A DNA stretch of 14,368 nt from CAZVAR01 sp964625225 (lineage in GTDB: Bacteria; Pseudomonadota; Alphaproteobacteria; JAJUGE01), in assembly GCA_964625225.1 (NCBI GenBank), contig CAZVAR010000099.1, forward strand, positions 1 to 14,368. The letters are read 5' to 3'. Made by a program: the position numbers and the translations under genes. This document shows, piece by piece, positions 6,612 to 13,024 of the stretch (the first letter of the stretch is position 1; every line of letters starts with the position of its first letter). Below the pieces are notes generated by a model that searched no databases, was not told the DNA's origin, and worked only from the letters and a program-made list of their open reading frames with translations.

Positions 6612-6637
6612 GGAACCGGCCGACCTGTCAAGCCGTT
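6612..6637 (+). promoter_or_regulatory. EcfG-type general-stress promoter upstream of phyR
   Basis: GGAAC (6612-6616), a 17-base spacer and CGTTT (6634-6638) match the established consensus of EcfG/SigT-family ECF sigma factors of alphaproteobacteria (GGAAC-N16-17-CGTT). The element points towards phyR, about 170 bases ahead of its start codon. Since PhyR releases EcfG from its anti-sigma factor, this would give positive feedback. The motif is exact in both boxes. Confidence 0.72.
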
Positions 6638-6680
6638 TGCGCCGGCTTACCGGGACTGCTACAAGACGCTATCGGCAGTG

Positions 6681-6689
6681 TGGTATAAT
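6681..6689 (+). promoter_or_regulatory. Extended -10 housekeeping promoter for phyR
   Basis: TGGTATAAT is a perfect extended -10 element (TGn-TATAAT). No good -35 box lies 16-18 bases upstream, which extended -10 promoters can tolerate. Transcription would start near 6696, about 113 bases ahead of the phyR start, giving basal expression independent of the EcfG-type promoter. A four-base inverted repeat (GTGT and ACAC) flanks the element. Confidence 0.5.
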
Positions 6690-6737
6690 CGACACCTACT
6701 TTCCGAGCGAACTCACCCAAACGGGTCACGATCCAGG

Positions 6738-6765
6738 CGGGCGGCGCCGCGGGCGATGCCGCCCG
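6738..6765 (+). repeat. Inverted repeat in the phyR leader
   Basis: CGGGCGGC (6738-6745) and GCCGCCCG (6758-6765) are perfectly complementary 8-base arms around a 12-base loop. Both predicted phyR promoters lie upstream, so the hairpin would be in both transcripts, ending 43 bases ahead of the start codon. Its function is unknown. Confidence 0.45.
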
Positions 6766-6808
6766 GTGGCTGCAGCCCCCACGGCCCGAAAGAGCGGAAC
6801 TGATCGGA

Positions 6809-7603
6809 ATGGCCGATATACAGGAAAGAATTCTCCTAAACTTGCCCTATTTGCGGCGCTATGCGCGCATGCTGACGGGCTCGCAGGAGCGGGGCGATCA
6901 CTATGTCGGTGCCTGCCTCGAGGCGATCGTCGAGGAGCCGGAGAGCATGTACGAGGCCGCCGACGCGCGGCTCGAACTGTTCCGACGCTTCCACCAGATC
7001 TGGAACATGGTGGACAGCGCACTGCCCGAAGACGAAACGATGGGCAGCAATCTCGAGGCACGGCTGAAGCAGAGCCTCGCCAATCTCCCCTCGAAGGAAC
7101 GTCAGGCCCTGCTGCTGGTCTCGGTGGAAGGCTTCACCATCGAACAGACGAGCTACATACTCGACCTGCCCGAGTCGGAGGTGCACGAGTTGATCCGCCG
7201 CGCGCGGGTCGATATCTCGCAGCGGACAATGGCGAACATCCTCATCATCGAGGACGACGCCATCATTGCCCTCAACAACGCCGAGATCGTCCGCGAGATG
7301 GGGCACAAGGTGATCGGCACCGCCGCCCGGCAGGCGGAAGCACTGTCGCTGGCACGGCAGACCTCTCCGGACCTGATCCTTGCCGATATTCAGCTCGCCG
7401 AAGGCGACAGCGGCATCGTGGCCGTCCAGGAGATCCTGCGCAGCACCCAGGTGCCGGTGATCTTCGTGACCGGCTTCCCCGAACGGCTGCTGACCGGCAA
7501 GACGCTGGAGCCGGCCTTCGTCATCACCAAGCCGTTCGAGCCGGACACGCTGAAGACGGCGATTGCGCATGCGCTGTCGACGGCCGAGATGCACGCCGCC
7601 TGA
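6809..7603 (+). CDS. phyR: PhyR-type general stress response regulator (sigma-like domain plus receiver)
   Basis: Anti-anti-sigma factor of the alphaproteobacterial general stress response. When its receiver is phosphorylated, its sigma-like domain binds NepR and frees the ECF sigma factor EcfG. The protein has 264 residues. Residues 1-135 form the EcfG-mimic, starting with the PhyR-typical NLPYLRRYARMLTGSQ and ending with a sigma4-like helix-turn-helix (LPSKERQALLLVSVEGFTIEQTS and on). Residues 142-258 form the receiver, with acidic pocket Glu148/Asp149/Asp150, phospho-acceptor Asp193 (LILADIQL), Thr221 in FVTGFPERLLTG and Lys241 in ITKPF. The ATG at 6809 gives the family N-terminus, though its ribosome-binding site is weak (AGAGCGGA, 6791-6798). 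No nepR or ecfG is found next to it. Promoters at 6612 and 6681 suggest dual control. Confidence 0.95.
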   Translation: MADIQERILLNLPYLRRYARMLTGSQERGDHYVGACLEAIVEEPESMYEAADARLELFRRFHQIWNMVDSALPEDETMGSNLEARLKQSLANLPSKERQALLLVSVEGFTIEQTSYILDLPESEVHELIRRARVDISQRTMANILIIEDDAIIALNNAEIVREMGHKVIGTAARQAEALSLARQTSPDLILADIQLAEGDSGIVAVQEILRSTQVPVIFVTGFPERLLTGKTLEPAFVITKPFEPDTLKTAIAHALSTAEMHAA

Positions 7604-7626
7604 GCCGGTCCCGGGCCGACAGCACA

Positions 7627-7647
7627 CGCCCGGTCAGGGTCCGGGCG
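7627..7647 (+). terminator. Hairpin downstream of phyR
   Basis: CGCCCGG (7627-7633) and CCGGGCG (7641-7647) form a perfect 7-bp GC stem with a 7-base loop, 24 bases after the phyR stop. The downstream sequence is pyrimidine-rich but has no true T run, so efficient intrinsic termination is doubtful. Its position between convergent genes supports a role at the transcript end. Confidence 0.4.
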
Positions 7648-7675
7648 CCCTGCCTGTAGATCTTCCTCGCGCTGG

Positions 7676-7724
7676 CGCGTGACCGCGGCCGGAACGGTCG
7701 CACGCCCGATGCTCCGGTCACGCG
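7676..7724. repeat. 10-bp inverted repeat spanning the convergent gene end
   Basis: CGCGTGACCG (7676-7685) and CGGTCACGCG (7715-7724) are perfect complements around a 29-base loop. The loop can itself pair (CGGCCG with CGGTCG, one G-U pair, around GAA). The right arm contains the stop codon of the minus-strand oxygenase gene (7718-7720). It could fold in transcripts from either side, so a bidirectional end signal is possible, though no T run is present. Confidence 0.4.
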
Positions 7725-8434
7725 GCGTCGTGGAAGATGATGCCGAGCGTGTAGCGTTCGCCCGCGCGGACGCGGCTGACGCCGTGGCGCATGGCGGCGC
7801 GCCCGGTTCCCTTGGCGGTTGCGACCGGCCGCTCGTTCACCGGGAAGAGAATGAGGTCGCCCTGGTCGAGGACGATGACCTCACCGCGGGCCTGCTGGCG
7901 CGGCCGGTTCTCGACCAGCAGGAACTCGCCCCCCTCGAAATCCCGGCTGCGACGGTTGAGCAGGACCGTTCCCTGCAGCGGGAAGAGCAGGTCGCCATAG
8001 AGATCGCGATGCAGGCAGTTGTAACCGCCGGCGCGGTAGCGGAGCAGCAGCGGCGTCGGCTTGGTCTGGCCGGCGGCAGCGCAGCGGGCGCGGTACGCGT
8101 CCAGCGTCGCGGGGTAGCGCTCCGGCCGGCCCATCGCCGCCATCATGGCATCGGCCATGGGGGCGAGCCTCGCATAGAGCGCGTGCCGGAGATCGGCCAC
8201 CAGCGCCGGCAGCGGCTCCGCGAAATAAGCGTAGTCGCCCTCCCCGAAGCGGTAGCGGGCCATGTCGACCCTGCGGCGGAAGCGCGCATCGTCGGAATAA
8301 AGAGCGATCAGACCGGCACACTCCGCCGGGGTCAGCAGCCCGCGGATGTGCGCATGACCCTGCTCCGCAAGATCGCGGGCGACCGCGTCCCAGTCGAGCC
8401 GGGCGACGCGGTCGGCCACCGCCTCCCCGCTCAC
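7718..8434 (-). CDS. 2-oxoglutarate/Fe(II)-dependent oxygenase family protein (PF09859/DUF2086-like)
   Basis: A double-stranded beta-helix oxygenase of 238 residues expected to use Fe(II), O2 and 2-oxoglutarate. The iron ligands are visible: His142 and Asp144 in YNCLHRDLYGD, and His217 in RHGVSRV. Arg227 in GERYTLGIIFHD is the likely 2-oxoglutarate-binding residue. The LLTPAECAGLIALY and RVDMARYRFGEGDY segments fit the family Pfam names for oxidative repair of damaged DNA (PF09859), but the real substrate is unproven and could be a small molecule or a protein. The start is GTG at 8434, overlapping the TGA stop of the VOC gene (GTGA), with GGAG 11 bases upstream. The same frame is open to 8851, but that part shadows the VOC gene. 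It is last in a probable four-gene operon. Confidence 0.87.
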   Translation of the reverse strand: MSGEAVADRVARLDWDAVARDLAEQGHAHIRGLLTPAECAGLIALYSDDARFRRRVDMARYRFGEGDYAYFAEPLPALVADLRHALYARLAPMADAMMAAMGRPERYPATLDAYRARCAAAGQTKPTPLLLRYRAGGYNCLHRDLYGDLLFPLQGTVLLNRRSRDFEGGEFLLVENRPRQQARGEVIVLDQGDLILFPVNERPVATAKGTGRAAMRHGVSRVRAGERYTLGIIFHDAA

Positions 8435-9273
8435 GCCGCGACGAACTCCAGCAACACGCCGCGGGCATGCTGCGGATCGACACGGATGCCGCCGCCGAAC
8501 GGCTCGACCGGCACGCCCTGCGCGTTCAGATAGTCGGCGGTCGCGTCGATCGAGCCGACCGCGATCCGAAGCGCATACCAGGACGGCAACGGGAGCGCCG
8601 GTGCTGCCGCCCCCTCGTGCAGCATCGCGAAGTTCATGGGGGTCGCGAGATGGATGCGACCGCGGCCGGTCTCGACCACGGCCCCGTAGCCGGTGGCCGA
8701 CACCGCATCCTCGCCGAATACGCGCGCCATTGCTGCCGCCGCGGCGGCCGGGTCCGCCACCAGCCCGGTGATGCCGACGAACGCCTTCGCCCCGTTCGGA
8801 TGGCGCACCAGCTCCGGCGTGCGCATCAGCTCCGGCGTCTTGTGGCCGCACAGGAACATGCCGAGGCCGGCGGTCTCGGCCGGGGGGATGAACAGATTGC
8901 GGAACCGTACCATCTCGCCGCTGTCCTGAAGCGGGCGGGCAAGGTCATGCGGCCCGTCGGGATGGAGGCCGGCCGCCGCCAGATCGGCCTTCGCAGCGTC
9001 CGCGTCGGGCGTGCCGAGGGCCAGCCGCTGCAAGCCCTCGCCGCGCGAGGCCAGGCCCTCGAGCAGGCCGCCCGAGTCCAGTTCCGGGCGCAGGACCCCC
9101 AGCAGCTCCAGATAGGTGTCCGGGAACATCAGGCAGTAGTTCGAGGTCGCCCGTCCCGCATGATCGCCGCGCGGCGCCGGCGTGAAACCGAGGCGCAGAT
9201 AGTCGGCCCGCGCGCCTTCAAGATCGTTGACGCCGATGATGACGTGGTCCAGCCCGAGAATCGCCTTGGCCAC
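8431..9273 (-). CDS. VOC superfamily (glyoxalase-like) protein
   Basis: A 280-residue protein of the vicinal oxygen chelate fold, resembling the Glyoxalase_3-type family. It starts MAKAILGLDHVIIGVNDLEGA, with His10 and Glu56 (YLELLGV) as likely metal ligands in the first module. The second module covers about 165-280 and ends in RGVLLEFVAA, with Glu276 in the usual last-strand position. VOC enzymes include glyoxalases, extradiol dioxygenases and epimerases; the reaction here cannot be told. GGGAGGAC immediately upstream of the ATG at 9273 supports the start. It lies 53 bp after the aldolase/dehydrogenase gene and overlaps the oxygenase by four bases, so it is probably co-transcribed with both. 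Confidence 0.87.
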   Translation of the reverse strand: MAKAILGLDHVIIGVNDLEGARADYLRLGFTPAPRGDHAGRATSNYCLMFPDTYLELLGVLRPELDSGGLLEGLASRGEGLQRLALGTPDADAAKADLAAAGLHPDGPHDLARPLQDSGEMVRFRNLFIPPAETAGLGMFLCGHKTPELMRTPELVRHPNGAKAFVGITGLVADPAAAAAAMARVFGEDAVSATGYGAVVETGRGRIHLATPMNFAMLHEGAAAPALPLPSWYALRIAVGSIDATADYLNAQGVPVEPFGGGIRVDPQHARGVLLEFVAA

Positions 9274-9326
9274 CTTGTCCTCCCGTCCCGTTTCGCCGCG
9301 GCCGAGCCGACGGCCATCCGATGATA

Positions 9327-11381
9327 TTAGCGCAGCGCGGCGGCGATGTTGCCGCCGTCCACGGTCAGGACGGCGCCGGTCGTCTTGCGCGCCAGCGCCA
9401 AATCCACGAAGGCCTGGGCAACGTCCGCTGCGGTCACTTCGCGCCGCAGCAGGTTGCCGCGCATATAGTCGGCCTCCGAGACGCCGCGCGCCTTCGCCCG
9501 GGACGCCACCATCCGGTCGGTCAGCAGGCCACTGCGGATCCGGTCGGCATTGACCGCATTGGCAGCGATGCCCTCGGCGCCGTAGTCGACCGCATACTGC
9601 CGCATCAGCGCGAGCGTCGCCGCCTTCGGCAGCCCGTACGGGCCGAAGTTCGGACCGGGATTGACCGCCTGTTTCGAGGCGTTGAACAGGAGCACGCCGC
9701 CCGTCTTCTGTGCCCGCATCACCGCGACGGCCGCCTGCGCGACATGCTGGTGCGCGAAGAAGTTGAGCTCGAAGCTGCGGCGGAGCACGGCCTCATCCAC
9801 CTCGCCGATGCGGCCCTCCCAGGCTGCGCCGGCGTTGGACACGGCGATGTCGACCCCCCCGAACGCCTCCACCACCCGGTCGAAGGCGGCGCGGACGGCC
9901 GCCGGGTCGGTCACGTCGCAAGCGATGCCGAGGCCGCCGACGGCGCGGGCCGCCTCGACGGTGCGCTCCCGATCGAGGTCGAGCAGCGCCACCTCCGCGC
10001 CATGCGCCCTGAAGGCTGCGGCGATCGCGCGGCCGATCGCCCCTGCGGCGCCGGTGACGACGGCGATGTGGCGCGCGAGCGGCTTCTCCTCGGCCTTGCC
10101 GAGCTTGGCCTGCTCCAGCGACCAATATTCGACGTCGAAGGCATCCGCCTCCGAGATGCTGGCGAACCGGCCGATCGCCTCGGCGTCGGTGATCACCGCC
10201 ACCGATGCCTCGGCCAGATCGCCGGCGATCGCGGCGGCCTTGGCGCTCTCACCGGCGGCGAAGATGCCGAGGCCGGGCACCAGCAGCACGCGCGGCGCCG
10301 GGTCGAGCGGCGTCTTGCCGCCGCCGAAGCGGGGATTGTGGCGCCGGAAATAGGCGTCGTACCGGGCCTCGTAGTCGGCGATCGCCCGGGCCGCCGCCTC
10401 GGCGAAGCCGGCGAGGTCGCGCGCATCCGGCGCCGGCAGCACCGCCGGCCAGGCCTTGGTGCGGATCGAATGGTCGGGCGTGATCGTCCCCTGCTGGCTG
10501 TAGCGGCCGACCTCGGCGCCGTCGACGAAGTTGCGGATCGCTTCGCCGGTGCGGAAGGTCAGGACGAACCGCCGGAAGATCCCCTCGGCCGGGTCGACCG
10601 GCCGGGCCAGGAGGCCGCGCAGGATCGGCGCCACCGCAGCGGGCGCCGCGATCGCGGCCGGCAGCGCGATCGATGGGAAGATCTTGCGCCCGGCCGCTGC
10701 CACCCGCCGTTCGGCCAGCGTCACGAACTCGACCATCCTCTCATAGGCTTCGCGCGCGGTCGGGCCGAAAGTGAAGATACCGTGCTGCAGCAGCACGATG
10801 CCTTCGCAGTCGGGCTGTTCCGCATAGATCCCGGCCACCGCCTTGGCGAGGTCGAAGCCGGGCATCCGGTAGGGAACCAGCGCGAGACGGTCGCCATAGA
10901 CTTCCCGGCAGAGGGCGGCGCCGTCCGGCTGGTCGGTCAGCACAAGCACCGCGTTGGCATGGGTGTGGTCGATGAATTTGTGCGGCAGGAAGGCGTGCAG
11001 CAGCGTCTCGACCGAGGGATTGGGTGCACCCGGGTCGAGCAGGTTGCGGCGCTGCAGGGTGACCATGTCCTCGTCCGTCAGCGCCTCGAGCCCGATCAGG
11101 CGCTTCAGCGGCTCGAGGCGCACGGCCGGCAGCCCGGCCGGCTCGATCTCGGCCATGTCCCAGCCGCTGCCTTTGACGCAAAGCACCTCGACCGACTCGC
11201 CAGTGATGTCGTTGACCCGCGTCTTGACCGAGGTGTTGCCGCCGCCATGCAGGACCAGCTTCGGGTCGCGACCGAGCAGGCGCGTGGTGTAGACGCGCAG
11301 CGCGATGTCCTCGTTGACGCCCTGCTGCGCGTAGCGGTCCACATAGGCGCGGGCATCGGCGTCGGACCACTGGCTCTGCAT
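9327..11381 (-). CDS. Bifunctional class II aldolase/short-chain dehydrogenase (RhaD/YuxG-type fusion)
   Basis: A 684-residue two-domain enzyme. Residues 1 to about 400 form a class II aldolase/adducin domain with the phosphate-binding GGGNTS (46-51), zinc-ligand candidates His139 and His141 (DHTHANA) and His200 (LLQHGIFTFG). Residues about 435-684 form an NAD(P)-dependent short-chain dehydrogenase with TGAAGAIG (443-450), SNAG (515-518), Ser569, and Tyr582-x3-Lys586 (YGLPK). Fusions of this layout include RhaEW/YuxG, which splits L-rhamnulose 1-phosphate and processes the lactaldehyde. No rhamnose kinase or isomerase is near, so the substrate is open. The ATG at 11381 is preceded by GGAGGAG. 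An SLC13-type permease gene lies 85 bp upstream on the same strand, suggesting uptake and breakdown of one compound. Confidence 0.93.
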   Translation of the reverse strand: MQSQWSDADARAYVDRYAQQGVNEDIALRVYTTRLLGRDPKLVLHGGGNTSVKTRVNDITGESVEVLCVKGSGWDMAEIEPAGLPAVRLEPLKRLIGLEALTDEDMVTLQRRNLLDPGAPNPSVETLLHAFLPHKFIDHTHANAVLVLTDQPDGAALCREVYGDRLALVPYRMPGFDLAKAVAGIYAEQPDCEGIVLLQHGIFTFGPTAREAYERMVEFVTLAERRVAAAGRKIFPSIALPAAIAAPAAVAPILRGLLARPVDPAEGIFRRFVLTFRTGEAIRNFVDGAEVGRYSQQGTITPDHSIRTKAWPAVLPAPDARDLAGFAEAAARAIADYEARYDAYFRRHNPRFGGGKTPLDPAPRVLLVPGLGIFAAGESAKAAAIAGDLAEASVAVITDAEAIGRFASISEADAFDVEYWSLEQAKLGKAEEKPLARHIAVVTGAAGAIGRAIAAAFRAHGAEVALLDLDRERTVEAARAVGGLGIACDVTDPAAVRAAFDRVVEAFGGVDIAVSNAGAAWEGRIGEVDEAVLRRSFELNFFAHQHVAQAAVAVMRAQKTGGVLLFNASKQAVNPGPNFGPYGLPKAATLALMRQYAVDYGAEGIAANAVNADRIRSGLLTDRMVASRAKARGVSEADYMRGNLLRREVTAADVAQAFVDLALARKTTGAVLTVDGGNIAAALR

Positions 11382-11466
11382 CGGCTCCTCCGGCGGCGGT
11401 GGGGATCGGGGTTCGGCTCGGTATATGGGAGCGGACCCGCCGGCGCAAACGGATGCCGCGGGCCGC

Positions 11467-12885
11467 TCAGCCGAAATGGCCCAGCCAGGACCACCACAGG
11501 AAGTCGAGCGGCAGGACCACCGCGAAGGTCGCCACCGCGAGCGGGAGCATGATCCGCGCGCCGTCGGCGGCGGTGATGCCGCCCAACGCCACGCCGACGA
11601 TCAGCGGACCCATCTGATAGGGCAGCAGCACCGTCGAGTAGCCGAGCACCTGGGTCATCAGCACCGTCTCGAGCGGCCAGCCGGCCGCCTGCGCGACGTC
11701 GGCCGAAAGCGGCGTCAGCACCGCCGGCAGCCCGGCGACCGTGAACAGCACGCCGAGCAGCGTCCACACCGCACCGAGCGCCATGAAGCTCCGGAAGTCT
11801 TCCCCCGGCGCAAGATCCAGGGCCGACAGGAGCAGCCGCCCCATCACGTCGCCCAGGCCGCTGCCGCCCACCAGCGCCCCGATTCCCAGGATCGCCGCGA
11901 CCAGGAAATAGGAACCGAAATTGACCCCCTCGTTGAACACGGCGATCGGCAGCAGCCCGACCCGCGGCAGCAGCAGCACCACGGTGACCGCCAGCGCCAC
12001 CCAGGCCGGCGAGATGTGGTGCAGGAAATCGGTGATCCAGAAGCCGAGCGCGATCAGCAGCAGAACCAGCAGCCGGCGCGCCCCGCGGCTCATCGTCGCC
12101 GGTGCCTGCGCCGGCTCGGGCGGGCGCGGGCTGTCGCGGAACAACGCCCAGGCGAGCAGGACGATGATGACGGTCTTGACAATCCCGAGCACCGGGAAGT
12201 GCAACAGGAAGTAGCGTCCGTAGGTCATCGTCACGCCGTAGGCCGTCTCCGCCGCGCCGGCCAGCACCATGTTCGGCACGTTCGAGGGCAGGATGCCGCA
12301 GGACGGCATGTAGGTGGTCAGCAGCGTGACCATGACGATTCCGGCGCGGCCGCGGCTGCCGGAACCGAAGCCGATGCGGTCGGCCACCGCCACGGCAACC
12401 GGCACCAGCAGCAGCACCCGACCCATCACCGACGGCATCAGAAAGGAGAGACCGATGCAGGCGACGGCGACGCCGCTCAGGACCGAGAGATAGGAGGCAC
12501 CGATCCGGTCGAGAAACGCACGCGCGAGCACCGCGCCGAGGCCGGTGCGGGCGACCGCGACGCCGATGAACAGGCCGCCGAACACCAGCCACAATGCCGT
12601 CGAGGCGAAGCCGGAGAAGACCACCGCCGGCGGGGCGACCTCGAACAGCATCGCCAGCAGGAAGAAGGAGATCGCGGTCACGACCTCCGGAATGATCCCG
12701 GTGGCCCAGAAGCCGACTGCGAACAGCACGAGCCCGGCGGCGCGCGCGGCCGGCTCCGGCATGCCGGGCGGCGGGGGCAGCAGGAGCAACGCGGCCGTGG
12801 CGGCGAGGACGAGAAGCGAGAGGAGCACCGGGATGCGGGCCAGGGCCGCCGCGGCTCGTTGCGCTGTCGGGTGGGGCTTGGGCAT
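11467..12885 (-). CDS. SLC13/DASS-type anion permease
   Basis: An inner-membrane transporter of 472 residues with about 11-12 hydrophobic segments, of the divalent anion:sodium symporter (SLC13) type, which takes up dicarboxylates, sulfate or related anions. The first half shows AVGFWATGIIPEVVTAI and a hairpin-like motif PSNVPNMVLAG (residues 200-210), where SNT is the canonical form. The equivalent second-half segment is GLPAVLTPLSADVA (about 385-398), and the end is LPLDFLWWSWLGHFG. A short basic N-terminus (PKPHPTAQR) precedes the first membrane helix. The ATG at 12885 lacks a clear ribosome-binding site, but no better start lies upstream. It is first in a probable operon with the aldolase/dehydrogenase, VOC and oxygenase genes. 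The transported anion is unknown. Confidence 0.88.
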   Translation of the reverse strand: MPKPHPTAQRAAAALARIPVLLSLLVLAATAALLLLPPPPGMPEPAARAAGLVLFAVGFWATGIIPEVVTAISFFLLAMLFEVAPPAVVFSGFASTALWLVFGGLFIGVAVARTGLGAVLARAFLDRIGASYLSVLSGVAVACIGLSFLMPSVMGRVLLLVPVAVAVADRIGFGSGSRGRAGIVMVTLLTTYMPSCGILPSNVPNMVLAGAAETAYGVTMTYGRYFLLHFPVLGIVKTVIIVLLAWALFRDSPRPPEPAQAPATMSRGARRLLVLLLIALGFWITDFLHHISPAWVALAVTVVLLLPRVGLLPIAVFNEGVNFGSYFLVAAILGIGALVGGSGLGDVMGRLLLSALDLAPGEDFRSFMALGAVWTLLGVLFTVAGLPAVLTPLSADVAQAAGWPLETVLMTQVLGYSTVLLPYQMGPLIVGVALGGITAADGARIMLPLAVATFAVVLPLDFLWWSWLGHFG

Positions 12886-13024
12886 GGGGGCGATGCTGCG
12901 GTCGGTCTGAAGGGGTGCGCCGACGAGGGCGCGGGATACCGAGTTTAGCGACTCCGTCCCTTCCCGTGTCGCGCGCTCCGGCCGGAATGACAGGGTCGGG
13001 CGACGGGAGCCGATGCACCCGTGG
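12886..13024. other. Intergenic region between the methylcrotonyl-CoA carboxylase subunit and SLC13 permease genes
   Basis: These 139 bases follow the carboxylase stop and precede the permease start, both on the minus strand. I see no convincing -35/-10 pair (TAAACT near 12945 has no matching -35), no terminator with a T run, and no small gene. A GGCCGGAATGAC stretch may belong to a dispersed intergenic element, which one window cannot show. Confidence 0.5.

Noticed and set aside
6626..6631. Perfect TTGACA on the minus strand
   Set aside because: The sequence 16-18 bases downstream is GC only, with no -10 box, and the next minus-strand gene is far away; the bases belong to the spacer of the EcfG-type promoter.
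6552..6803. 83-codon frame as a candidate nepR
   Set aside because: The translation is Arg/Pro/Gly-rich and lacks the helical NepR pattern; it spans the promoter motifs and hairpin.
8435..8851. Upstream extension of the 2OG oxygenase frame
   Set aside because: It overlaps the well-supported VOC gene in another frame; the GTG at 8434 gives a family-length protein.
9321..11552. 743-codon plus-strand open frame
   Set aside because: It lies antisense to the aldolase/dehydrogenase gene, has low-complexity Arg/Gly/Asp-rich composition and no recognisable domain; long antisense frames are expected at this GC content.
11105..13018. 637-codon minus-strand frame over the permease gene
   Set aside because: It is a shifted frame of the permease and aldolase genes, Arg/Ala/Gly-rich, without membrane helices or domains.
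12945..13018. Imperfect CCCGTGTCGC...GGCGACGGG pairing as terminator of the carboxylase operon
   Set aside because: The arms pair poorly, the loop is long and no T run follows.
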